Positions 33,721-44,308 of a stretch of 64,000 bases of DNA are shown piece by piece. The DNA lies in NCBI GenBank assembly GCA_948567375.1, contig OX419759.1, positions 61,718,593 to 61,782,592 on the forward strand. Direction: 5' to 3'. Each line of letters starts with the position of its first letter. The stretch's first letter is position 1. The DNA is from Lunularia cruciata (taxonomy: Eukaryota > Streptophyta > Marchantiopsida > Lunulariales > Lunulariaceae). The position numbers and the translations under genes were made by a program. The notes under the pieces are model-generated. The model was not told where the DNA came from. It saw only the letters and a program-made list of their open reading frames with translations, and searched no databases.

Positions 33721-34507
33721 TGAGTTCTTCTCATTCCTCTTTTTGGTCTATCCTCTTCATGAGTTCTTCAATCATAAATTTGCCAAGCTTCTTGTAATTG
33801 TCATGGTTAATTTCATTGGTCACAATCTTGATGTGCACTTGCTCAAGCTCCGCCTTTAGCATGTTGACGTCTTCATCTTGAGCATAAAGTGGTTTGTTAG
33901 TTTTCTCAGCTCTCTTCTATTTCATTCCAATGTTGAGAACTTGCACCCTTGTCTACACTCTTCTAAGGTCTCCATGGTACTCCTCTCACCTGCTCTACTT
34001 TGCCTTCCTCCACTTCTCCATCATCTAGTTGTGATCATTACAAGTTGCTTCTTTGGCCTACAATTGCTCCAAAGACTTCTTGAGCTCCTCATGAGCTCTT
34101 GCCTTGTCTATGTTGACCAATTGAGCAACCCAATGAAGAGGTAACCAACTTGATATGAGTTGTGATTTTCTTGTCCAACTCCCAATAGCAAGGAAAGAGC
34201 ATCTCTATTTATGCAGTGCATGTCCTATTGTGTGAATCATCTAATTTGTAAATTACTAGTCATATTGTCCTATTGGATTAGGATTTGCTTCATGCATCCA
34301 ATAGGTTTTGCTTCATGAATCCAATAGATTTTGCTTCATGCAATCCCTCATGGCTGGTGTCCATGTCTTAGGCCACATGCATATCTCCATCCCTCCCTCC
34401 CTCCTTCTTGTGTATACTTGCCATTGTAGACTCTTCTTCCTTAGCTTTCAATGTCTTTGCAGCTTTCTCCTTCTCATCTTGGATTCTCTTCTCTTGGCCT
34501 CTCGGAC

Positions 34508-34545
34508 CAAAGTTTCAAAAATCTCATGAGATTTTTGAAACTTTG
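34508..34545. other. Perfect 38-bp palindrome
   Basis: CAAAGTTTCAAAAATCTCA is followed directly by its reverse complement with no spacer. It lies at the junction between family X sequence and the truncated start of Gypsy-M. Confidence 0.95.
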
Positions 34546-34565
34546 ATACTCACCTAATTGGGGCT

Positions 34566-35147
34566 ATGTTCTTCTTCTACATCCCTTCCTTCTTTGGCAT
34601 AGGGCTTAGGGGTTTGGAGAGACATACATTTCAGATCCAGACATCTCTAGGGGTGGTTGAACATAGTACATCACATGTGGAGAGCTCATTGTCCAAAATT
34701 CAGCCTGGTCATCCAATTGATAGTTATGTGGTGAGAGTTCAGACCATTGTAACAATAATTGAGTCATATGATGTGCTAGTTGGTGGAGCAATGTTATATC
34801 CCATGGGTTTCAATATTGACTATTGGGAGAAGATAATCTCCTATAGACCAAGTTGATAGTCAGGTGAGGGATGGGTATGTTGCCTACTAATACACTTTAG
34901 TAGTGGTAGTCTTGGTTTGCTGTAATCATGGACCATGGAATCAGTTTTAGCTTTGAATGGTACCGTTATTTGGCCTGGTGACTTATTGGAGGAGAACACC
35001 TATGTAGAGTTTACTCCAATACCAGAGGAGATCACTCGGATTTGGAGTACAAGTGGGATCATTTGGAGTACAATGGAACAACCGAGGAGGCATTGCAACA
35101 ACATGCAGATTTTTTGGTGCAATAAGCTTGGAGTGGACCCTTTGTAA
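34566..35147 (+). pseudogene. Gypsy-M protease-like region
   Basis: Readable on the + strand: VRVQTIVTIIESYDVLVGGA, then YPMGFNIDYWEKIISYRP, and after a frame change WPGDLLEENTYVEFTPIPEE. The D-V-L-V-G-x-x-x-L-Y-P-x-G-F pattern resembles the second half of a retropepsin domain (flap, then ILG-type strand) in gypsy elements. The catalytic D[ST]G itself is not evident, so the start of the domain is probably deleted. Confidence 0.5.
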
Positions 35148-35209
35148 CACCAAGAGACTATTGTGAGGATGAGCTTCTGGATTCTATCACATTGTCACCT
35201 TTGGATACC

Positions 35210-35990
35210 GCACTCATTGCTTAGTAGTATCTAGTAGATGGAGTATGTTTATTGGAGTTGTTTGGTGGGATTAGCATTGGACTAGCTATGGTATTATAGA
35301 CAAGTATACAAGTACAAAGGTACTTTTATGTATAGAGAGATGAGACTACTAGGCGAGTGCCTCTACACCATGTGGCACACTTGGTATATTTATATCCTAA
35401 GTTCTTACTAATGTTAGCAATCATGGGTTACCAAAAGACCCTACAAGTAGATATTTCCTTGTTGTGGGCATAGGATTTGGAGAGACATGGTCCCATTCAT
35501 TTGGTGATTTCTGGATGGCCATGTCAAGAACATATTTGTGTTGGTTGAGGTCAAGGTCTCAAAGATCCCTATTTTGGTGTATTATGGAAGATATTACATA
35601 TACTACAACATCTCTAGGTTCATAAGTCTATTTCTCTAACCTATATTTTAGAGAAATATTCCTTTAATGGGTGATTCTCATACTGGAGTGGTGGTGAGTA
35701 CACATCATGTCTATTTTTAGATGGGATCTACCATGTTGTTAGATGCAACCAATTAGTATGTCTTCCACTCCTATATCAATTTTAGAGGATACTTGGGAGC
35801 CAGATCTTGGACACAAGCTCATAAGAGGGAAAACACATAGAGTTTGGAGGTTCTTGAGGAGCTATATGGGTTGTTTTTCCTTCTAAATGAAGGATTTGGG
35901 TGCTCTACAAAGACTTGGTATTTGGATTGAGCATACTAGTGATAATGATACACTAGTTTTTTGACATCCCTTCAAATATAATGACATGGA
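35210..35990 (+). pseudogene. C5-cytosine DNA methyltransferase domain inside Gypsy-M
   Basis: Frame 2 of the + strand reads VCLLELFGGISIGLAMVL (35243 onward), the SAM-binding motif I of C5 methyltransferases (x-L-F-x-G-x-G/S-G). It then reads YFYV-x-RDE and, at 35489-35533, GPIHLVISGWPCQEH, which is motif IV with the catalytic Cys of PCQ. GQGLKDP follows. At 35642-35663 YILE plus, one base out of phase, NIP matches motif VI (E-N-V). The spacing from motif I to PCQ (about 88 codons) fits the family. TAG and TGA stops and a +1 shift show decay. The target-recognition region is not recognisable. The enzyme family methylates C5 of cytosine in DNA. Confidence 0.75.
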
Positions 35991-36009
35991 GAAAGCATTG
36001 ATTCATAGC

Positions 36010-36840
36010 TAGAGTAGAAACCTTTTTGAGGCTGGTTTGGTGGAGATTTCACATTGAAAGTATGCATCAGCTACGGTGATGCTAGCCAAGAAGGATATGC
36101 ATAGTAACTACATAGATAGGTAGATGTGTGGAGATTATTGTCCTATCAATTGATAGACTAAGGTTCATTGGTATGTCATACCTACACTTGAGGAGATCAT
36201 TGATGTGATTGTGTATACAAAGGTCTTTAGTAATTTGGATCTTTGAGCAAGATATCATCAATTTTTTATGAAAGAGGAGGATAAGACCAAGACAACATTT
36301 TGGGCTATTGATCCTTATGGCAAGGATGTATTATATCAATGGAGGTTCTTACCATTTGAGTTAAAGAATGCTCTTGTAGAGTTCCAAAGGGTCACGGATA
36401 GGATCCAAGCAGGGTTAGATTTTACTCAATGCTATATTGATGGCATTTTGGTCTATAGCACTACTGTAGAGGAGCATGAGAGACATTTGTTGGAGGCGTT
36501 TGAGAGATTGAGATCTCATGGACTCAAATTATATCTTGGGAAGTGTAGATTCTTCCACAAGTTGGTTGAGTATCTAGATCACACTATCTACCCTAGAGGA
36601 CTTAGTGTTTAAAAGACCAAGGTGGAGTCTATTGCACATATTCCTTGGCCTATGGATGTGAGCAAAGTGTGAGCATTCCTTGGGTCGGCAAACTTTTATA
36701 ACCAATATGTTAGAGGATTTAGTGCCATTGCCAAGGCTTTGACAAAGCTGACCAAGCTTACACAAGAGTGGTGCTGGGGAGATGAGTAAGAGAGAGCTTT
36801 TATAGAGCTCAAGGAGAGGTTGAGATCTGCCCTTATTCTT
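36010..36840 (+). pseudogene. Gypsy-M reverse transcriptase
   Basis: Recognisable on the + strand: IPTLEEIIDVIVYTKVFSNL, then an open run at 36268-36612 with KTTFWAIDPYGKDVLYQWRF, PFELKNALVEFQRV, and the catalytic box as CYIDGILVYS (36430-36459). The box should be Y-x-D-D; here the second Asp is Gly (36442-36444, GGC for GAC), so catalysis is lost. The connection region follows (FLGSANFYNQYVRGFSAIAK). Confidence 0.85.
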
Positions 36841-36857
36841 AGGAGATTGATCAAAGG

Positions 36858-37260
36858 ATGACCATTCATGTTCACATTGATTGGAGTATGTTAGGGCTTG
36901 GAGCAATGCTCACCCAACATGATGATGAGAAGAAGGAGTTTATGGTGGCATATGCTAGTTGGTCCAACAATTTAGTGAAGGTAAAGTATAGTTCATATGA
37001 GAGAGAGTGCTTGGAAAAAATATGGGTAGTATCACATTTCATATGTTACATATTTGGTAGCCTCTTCACTCTCATCATTGATCATCATTGATCATCAACC
37101 ATTGAAGTGGTTAATTGAGTCCAACAAGCTTTCAAGGAAGCTTGCACAATGAATTTTGATTTTACATGAGTATGAATTCATAGTTATTCATAGACTTGGA
37201 GTGGTGAACCGTGATGCAAGTGGGTTGAGTAGAAACTTATGTCCTAGCTAGCAAGATCAG
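36858..37260 (+). pseudogene. Gypsy-M RNase H
   Basis: An open frame at 36858-37091 with HIDWSMLGLGAMLTQHDDEK, YASWSNNLVKVKYSSYEREC and IIDHH, the usual RNase H succession of gypsy elements. It then continues with PLKWLIESNKLSRKLAQ and an R-x-GVVNRDASGLSR end after a shift. RNase H degrades the RNA template after first-strand synthesis. Confidence 0.8.
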
Positions 37261-37559
37261 ACCAAAGCATGTGGGCATGGTGAGATAGATGAGGAGCTGA
37301 TGCCACGTTGGTATGCATCTACCTTTCCTATGTATATTTTTTGAGACTTTGGTGGTATCTCTCTCAATGCATACAAGAAGAGTTATTGAGGTCACAGATC
37401 CAAAGTGTAGAGATATTGGTATAGTTCAGCAAGACATTTGTGATGATATCTTAGTGATAGATTATTTTAGTGCATTGGTGTTGTGGGTGGTATAGTTGGT
37501 GCCAAGGAGAGAGAATGTGTTCTTCAGAAAACCAAGGTTTAGATTGAAGAGCAAACACC

Positions 37560-38690
37560 TCTGCATGTATGGGGGAATGGTAGAGTGCAACTAGTACCAC
37601 TTCCATCTCAAAGACCACAATTGGTCCATCATGCCCATGAGGAGCTAGGACATTTTGGAGTAAAATGTACATATATCTTACTCCAAAGCCATTATTGGTG
37701 GCATGGTATGCATACTAGTGTATATTAGTATGTTGCTAGATGTGTGGTTTGTGATTGCGTTAGAGCATCATTTAATGCTTCTATGTCACAATTACACCCA
37801 TTACCTATCATGGGATTGGGTTGCCATTGGAGTTTGTACTTTGATGGACGTTTACCGTTGATTTTGAGATATCATTGATATGTTTTGGTTATGGTAAAGC
37901 AGTTCTCCAAGTGGACTGACTTGTTGGCACTTTTTGACAAGTCTAGTGAAGGGACAACTTACTTAGATCATGTTCTAAGTCATTTTAGGTGAAGTTTTGA
38001 TGGATCAAGATATAGAGTTCTTGGGGGAGTTTTAGGTCCTATGTGACAAGCCCTTGATTAGTCATCATACCACCTCTCAAGATCACCTTGAGGCAGATGG
38101 CTTAGCAAAGAGAGCGGTTCAAACTATGAAGAGAGGATTGTGGAAGTATGGTTTGTAGAGAGACCACTTGGGAGATTGGGATCTCCAATTACCTTGGTTG
38201 GCCATGGGCTTTCTGTTCAGTTGGCAAGCCTTCGTAACATCCTTCTCTTCTTACTTCTACTCTATGGACAAGACCCAAATCTACCTATAGCCATTTTTCA
38301 AGATGCTATTGTATTTTAGAACTTGGATGATCTAGACATATGGTGAGTGCATGTTCTCAATAGGTAGAGATCTTTCAGAGAGTGATGTTGATGGTCTTTG
38401 AGAACTTGACAATTGCTCAACATAGGGATACCTTATGTTATGCTACCATTCAAGGAGGAGGTTATAGACCCTTGATTGGTCAATTACATCCAAGTGATCA
38501 TGTATATCTACAATAGACAACATCGATGACACTTGATGTTATTACAAGCCACACTATCTGGAGAGTGCATGAGGCTTTGCCTTTTGCAGTCCTTATGTTG
38601 GAAGAACATGATGTAATTGTTTGGAAGGATCATGTGTGCAATTATGCACCATGTCACAGTCCAAAAATTGATGGTGCTATAGATCCAAGC
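37560..38690 (+). pseudogene. Gypsy-M integrase, degenerate
   Basis: An HHCC-like finger is visible (HHAHEELGHFGVKCTYILLQ, then CVVCDCVRASFNA), followed by HPLPIMGLGCHWSLYFDG at the expected place of the first catalytic Asp. The later core is broken by shifts. It ends in VWKDHVCNYAPCHSPKIDGA, leading straight into the PHD-like segment. Confidence 0.65.
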
Positions 38691-38717
38691 CTAGCACTTG
38701 TACTTGCAAGCTTGCGG

Positions 38718-38850
38718 TGTATGTTATGTAGCTCTTCTAGTGGAGTTGCTTCTATGTTAGTGTGTGATAGCTATTGGAGGATGGCATATGGCATGTTTGA
38801 CCCCTCCTTTCATGGTGGTTTCTCAAGGACAATGGTTATGTCTTAGATGT
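38718..38850 (+). pseudogene. PHD-finger pattern at the C-terminus of Gypsy-M
   Basis: First frame: CMLC (38718-38729), then MLVCD (Cys at 38763). After a one-base shift at about 38780: GWHMACLTPP (His 38785, Cys 38794), then GQWLCLRCM (Cys 38839 and 38848). Together this follows C-x2-C...C-D...W-H-x2-C-L-x-P-P...G-x-W-x-C-x2-C, the PHD signature; the fourth Cys position reads Tyr. PHD fingers commonly read histone H3 tails. The position, directly after the integrase tail, parallels the chromodomain of chromoviruses. Confidence 0.65.
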
Positions 38851-38916
38851 ATGTGACTTATAACTAGTTCACCCATTTATGATATAAATTGTAGACATGC
38901 AACTAATGATGGGGCT

Positions 38917-39760
38917 TGATAGCACCCGGCCTCCTAATCTTTGGCCACCATAAAGTATACCATATACTTGGATTAGATGGCTATCTGGAGTTATAGGGAC
39001 GTAACCACCAAGTAGGGAGACAATTGTGGCACTTAACGTTGATGTATGACTTATGTGTTGTTGTGCTTCTATAATATATGATGTTGATAGTGATTTATGT
39101 TGTATAGTAATGTATATGTTCATGACATCTATCATGCCATTTGTAATGCTGAAGGTAGGTTGCTCATACATTGGAGTAGTAGTGTTAATAGTCATGGGTA
39201 TTTTGGTAGTTACTCATGGACTACTTGTTGAATGTTAGGTTAGGGTTATTGATCATATAGTGGGACCCACCATCACTTGCACCATTTGCATTGTTAGATG
39301 TGATGTTAGTGGCACCATTAGGGTTGGAGACCTAGGTCAAGCAGAGGAGTATACTTTCAAAGTGCAACACTAGACAACTCACTTTTTTGATGTTGAGCTT
39401 TTGAGTTCTTGGCTATGGTGTATAGAGACCGGCAAGCATCACCTAGAGTCTCTTAGCTAGAGTGGGTGTGGCTTGATTGCAATCAATGCACATCTTAGTA
39501 GAGTGTTTAGTGAATGATCAAGTATTGATTTATGTGAATGTGATTTGAGTTGAAGAACAAATTGATTATTATGGCACTTTTAGCGTTCATATATGACTTA
39601 TGAGTGAGTTGTGCTTCTATAGTGTATGTTCTTGACAAGGATTTATATTGTGTAGCAATGTATATATGCATGAAACTTGATAGTAAAATGATAAAAATAG
39701 TTTTTTCTCATAAGGATGTGGGTTGGAACGACTAGATTTGAAGGAAATAGGTCACAATGT
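38917..39760 (+). repeat. Possible 3' LTR of Gypsy-M
   Basis: Starts TGATAGCACCCGGCC after the purine-rich GATGGGGCT. The right end is uncertain and is placed where family X sequence begins. Inside, about 100 bp near 39040-39120 recur in diverged form at 39575-39670 (GACTTATG...TTGTGCTTCTATA). Confidence 0.35.
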
Positions 39761-39764
39761 CACA

Positions 39765-40500
39765 ATTCATTTATTATTTCTTATTTAACCTCTTGGGTAG
39801 GAACCACTCTCAAAAGAGGGTAGAGTCATCCATAGGGGCACTCTAAGAAAAAGAGAAATTAGAGTCACTTTCATGAAAGATTTGTTCCTAGTTAATTTTG
39901 AAGGTGATGATTCACTTCGTGCTAAAGGCCTCTTCTCCATGAAAAGCCTTAACCCCAAAGTTCATTTCACCTCAAAGGTTAAATTTACCTTGAAGTCCTT
40001 ATCCCTTTCATGATTTTGCTACTTATGCAGTATCCTTCCAGAAGGTGCAATCCCAAGAAAATTGTGAAATTAATTGTCGAACTAGCTTGTCTATTGTGTG
40101 GTACCTTCAATACTCCATTGTTCCCAAAAACCCTCTTTGCATTGTCTTGCTCCTTGAAAACTTTAGGGATAACTTGCCTTGAAATAGTGCAAATATCCTA
40201 ATAGGTATTCAATCACACATTCCTACTACAAGATTCACCACCTTTACTTTACCAAGTATACAATCAATGATGCAAAGTGCAGGCAGACCCACTAAGGATC
40301 AAAATTGCATTCAAAATTTGATGAGGAAGAAGAAAAAAAATTTACATTGGGTCGCAACCCATATATGCAATTCTCTACTTCTCAATGAAGAGATCAAGCT
40401 AAGGGATGTTAGAAATGTTATAATTACACTTATATCACTCATCACTAATCCTATCTACTAATCTTATCTTATATTTACATACTAACTTAAGAATTGCTTA
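39765..40500. repeat. Family X repeat, copy 2 (LTR-like part)
   Basis: Shares TTAACCTCTTGGGTAGGAA with 62020 and, inverted, with about 11015. It also shares the GAAGGTGATGATTCACTT block with 32420 and 62130. It is non-coding. Confidence 0.55.
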
Positions 40501-40779
40501 TGCATCCACAACTAACTCAAAATGATCCTTTGTCACTTTCTTGTTTGGATTTAAATTCAAGTCATATGTCAAAGAACCAAAGGTGGTTCTATACTTGGTC
40601 TTTTGCAATAATTTTCCATTTGCATGAAATTCCCTTCCCTCTAGAGTTTAGGAGAAAGGAAATTCCTTTGCCTCTACACAGTTTATTGATCAACTCTACC
40701 CTACTTTTGTAATCTTCAACATCATGCACACAATAGTGATTGATTCTTGGAACTTCCTTGTTGTGTGCTCCTTCAATTG

Positions 40780-41465
40780 CTCTGCAAGAGTTTTCCCCAA
40801 TCAAAAGGCATAGAATTTTCCAGCTTGGACTACAAATTGGATTGAAAGTTGGAGCATAGATGGGAAGAAACTTGGAGTATAGATTGAAATCAACTTCAGG
40901 ATAGAGTAGGAGGCCTTTAAGCTAATTTCTGCCAAAAAATGGAGATTTGTTGTTGGATTCTTGTGTTTGGATCCTCTACATGCTTGGATTCATGTTTGCA
41001 TGCCCAATTGGCTTGGATTGGTGTTCTTAGATTCTTTCATTCTAGGAATGCTATGTATTTCTTCTGGGTAATGTTGGAAGTGATGACCAATTGGAGTTTT
41101 TGTTGTTGAGTGCATTGAAGTTCTAGTATGAGTATAAACATTATCCTGGTCTGATGGTCATCACTTCTAGTATTACTAAGGAGAAATACATAGCACTCCT
41201 AAAAGGAAAGAATCTGAGCACACTCATCCAAGCCCATTGGGCATACAAACAAGCATGCAAGCACGGAGAGGATCCAACCACATGAATTTAATAACTTCCT
41301 ATGCTTTTGGCAAAAATAAGCTTTAGAGCATCCTTTCCTATCCTCAAGCTGATTTAATTTTTATACAAGTTTCTTCCAATCTGTACTCCAACTTTTAATC
41401 CAATTTGTGCTCCAAGTTGGGAAATTCCATGCCTTTTGAATGGGGAAAACTCTATGCAACTCAGA
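40780..41465. mobile_element. Large foldback (inverted repeat, ~300-bp arms)
   Basis: The left arm, from CTGCAAGAGTTTTCCCC (about 40780) to GGAAGTGATGACC (about 41082), is matched in reverse by the right arm, from GGTCATCACTTC (41157) to GGGGAAAACTC (about 41452). The spacer is about 70 bp. Arms are about 80% similar by eye with small indels. It has no coding capacity. It could be a foldback/MITE-type transposon or a long hairpin-RNA locus. Confidence 0.85.
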
Positions 41466-43140
41466 TGAAAAATAATTTTTTGTGTTGATTTGGTTCAAAT
41501 TACCTAGAAATCAATGGAAAGCTATAAAATAAGCTTTCCAATGGTATGATGCAAGCCAAAATCCAACTATTAAAGCTCCCTTGACAAGCTCTCAAACTTG
41601 GCCAATTTTTTGTAGTTTCCACTCTTATTTTGAAATCTCTAATTGAGGGTTTGCTCTTGGTTCTTGGAAATTTTCTATAGATTTCTTGATAAGAGGTTTA
41701 CTTTATCCTTAAATACACTCCATAAAACTAAAATCTTTAATCATAGTCACAAAAATGGGATAATTGAGATTCAATCATGATTGAAGATGGAAATGTTCTA
41801 CCGAGCTTATGATAGTATTTTGAGTATAACTTGTTACATCAACTCTCATTTACAACAGACCAAGAGCCAGCCAAGTTGTTCATAATAGTTGGTTTTGCCC
41901 TTGTCTAGACCCTTGAAAATTTAGTAGCCTAATCCAACCCCAATCCCTAGATATGAATCAATTTCTTTGCGAGACTAACTTGTGAGCTCTCAGACCCATG
42001 TATGCATGATCCAAGACTTTGAATTCTCCATTTGAATAATTCATACCTTTGAAGAATTTCAGAAAATTAAATCAAAATTATTAGAAATTTTTATAAATTG
42101 ATTCATACCACAAGTTGAGGAGTGATAAAAAATCCAAATATGATCATCATCTCATTTCCAACACCTTACTTTCCAAAGCTACAACTTCAATCAACAAGAT
42201 CTGATTTAAGATTAATCCAAAACTAAAATTTCTTATACTCAGCATTATAAGCACTTTGTCTTCTCTACAACCCCATGGACAGATTGTGAAAATGTGTGGC
42301 AAAGCTCTCCAAAGTGTCCATTTTGTGCACCTGAGTATGAATTCTACTCCCCTTGACTCAATCAATCATATCCCTTGAAAATCTCCTCAAATCACTTGTT
42401 TATTGTCTCCAAATTATAGCTTGTTAGCTTTTCTCTTCAACCATGGTCTTTTTTCCTGAATGCCCTTCTTTCTCTCCCTTGATGGTAGACAAAGCTCTAG
42501 ACTTTTCCTCTTGGGACCCAATCACTTTTACCATTTTTATAATCTAATTGTTTCTCTTTTTGCCAAATGGACCTCCCAATTCCAACTTGAAGCTATTGAA
42601 TAAGATTAAATCCTTCTCCATCTACAAGAGCACATAGATTTTCAAGTCCCAAACTTGCTCATCAATAAGCACAAGAAGAACAAATGGATCTAGCTTCCCA
42701 TCACCAACTTCATGTATGCAACCCCAAATTGCAGTACCATCCAACCTTAAAGTTTATCACATTGTAGAACCTGAAGCTTGATGAGAAAAGGACTCAAAAG
42801 TGGTGGATCAAGAGCATGAGACATCTTTACTCAAGTGCTTCCTTTGATGCTCTAATGCCCACGCTTTGTTATAACTCTCACCCATGTCCTCCTCCCACTT
42901 GAGACTTTTGAGACTAAAATACACCCCCTTTTATCAACTCTCCACCACCTATATACATAAGAGCCACTCAAAGAGGACAAGACTATATTCCACTTGGTGA
43001 ATCATATACATGTACATAAATTGCTCACATAGCAAAAGCTCAACCGTGGGACCTGTCTTACAATCTACTCCAATAATGTGGAGATAAACCATACTAAACT
43101 ACTTTTCACTAGTTACGCAAACCACAACAAAACACTAGTA
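41466..43140. other. AT-rich stretch without a recognised gene
   Basis: Only short frames with many stops. A small stem-loop GGAAAGCT/AGCTTTCC lies at 41517-41540. No similarity to the other repeats of the window was noticed. Confidence 0.4.
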
Positions 43141-44082
43141 GGTGTGATGGACAAGGTGATAATATTGATTATGGGAATTTAAAATCTCATGACTTTCCAG
43201 TCTTGAAATATTCAAGTTATGATTTGCTACCTAGGAGGCCATGGTTGAGAGCAACTTGTACAATTGATTGATGGCACAAAGGGTACTTGAAGATTAGGCC
43301 ATCAAACATTGAGTTATAGTTCCTATAACTAACACAATCCACACTTCACATTCAAAAACACCATTTTATAATTATTGGGAGTTAGATTCAAAAGAAGGAG
43401 CTTTAGGTGTGGACACAAGCATGGAAAAAAAGACTTCCATAGAGGAGGATGAGTTTGAATCTAATTAAGATATGCATTCCTTATGTGCTATGGATTTTAT
43501 ACTTGAGCCAGAGGTTTTGAATGATCTTGATAAATCACCATTGACACTTGAGGAGATAGAAGAGACTATCTACCCTCAAGTGTGGTCCAAATATTACCAA
43601 GGAAGAGAAGGTAAGATTTGAGGAGATCTTTTACAAGTTCATCTATGTGTTTACGTTCATTACAAGGATCTCAAGAAAGTCACCTTGGAGAAGCACCAAA
43701 TAGAGGTGGAGTCACATCCAAGATGAGTCCACCAAAAGCAACATTGCATTACCCACCAATAGCTTTGATTGCAAAGGAGTAGATTGATAAGCTCAAGGAG
43801 ACAAAGTTTATCTTGAGATAGAGAATTTGAAATTGGTGTCTCTAATTATGATTATGAAAAAGAAGAATGGGAAGCTTCACTCACCAATCAATTATCCAAT
43901 GCTATGGAAATATATATATTGGCCTTGTTATGTGTGGATTACAAGAAGCTCAATATTTTTATAAAAAAAACTACTATGCCTTGCCATTCATGGATGAGAT
44001 ATTGAAAAAAGAATGCAGGTTATGAGAGGTATAGTTTTGGAGATAGTTATAATGACTATAACCAAATCAAGATTTCACCAAA
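43141..44082 (+). pseudogene. Gypsy-A pol fragment (protease to RT), decayed
   Basis: Parallels 2286-3190 of the first Gypsy-A copy: GTGATGGACAAGGTGATAAT at the start, the GGCCATGGTTGAGAGCA block, then the RT entry, with deletions and many stops. A ~60-bp insert at about 43876-43930 interrupts the RT start. It breaks off at about 44082. Confidence 0.85.
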
Positions 44083-44308
44083 CCCAAAGGTATTCTTTGT
44101 CAAAATCCTTTGGTACAGGCTCTCCTTCTTGTTCAATTGCTACAGACTTCCACTCCATGCCAATGGTAGTTGGTATAAAACATTCTTCCATCCTTTGCAA
44201 ACTGCTACAAAAACTAAACAAAAAAAAGAAAATGTGTACTCTAAGAAAACTTGAGGTATCATCTTTTCTTATAATCATGTAATATCTTACATGGATTTCT
44301 GTATCCAA
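44083..44308 (-). other. Possible captured exon on the - strand, unrecognised
   Basis: The frame reads LQRMEECFIPTTIGMEWKSV then IEQEGEPVPKDFDKEY, clearly protein-like. It is preceded on the - strand by a T-rich tract and AG, as at a splice acceptor (about 44205-44222). It lies exactly at the broken end of the Gypsy-A fragment. I do not recognise the family. It may be a host exon carried along or deleted around. Confidence 0.35.

Larger units (their letters stand above)
34560..39760 (+). mobile_element. Gypsy-M: gypsy element with methyltransferase and PHD finger, decayed
   Basis: Order on the + strand: protease-like region, C5-cytosine methyltransferase, RT, RNase H, integrase, PHD-finger pattern, purine tract, possible 3' LTR. 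No gag or 5' LTR is seen; the element is cut off at about 34560, next to the 38-bp palindrome. Many stops and frameshifts show that it is old. It is unrelated in sequence to Gypsy-A, and its RT-RH-IN order places it in Ty3/gypsy. Confidence 0.8.
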
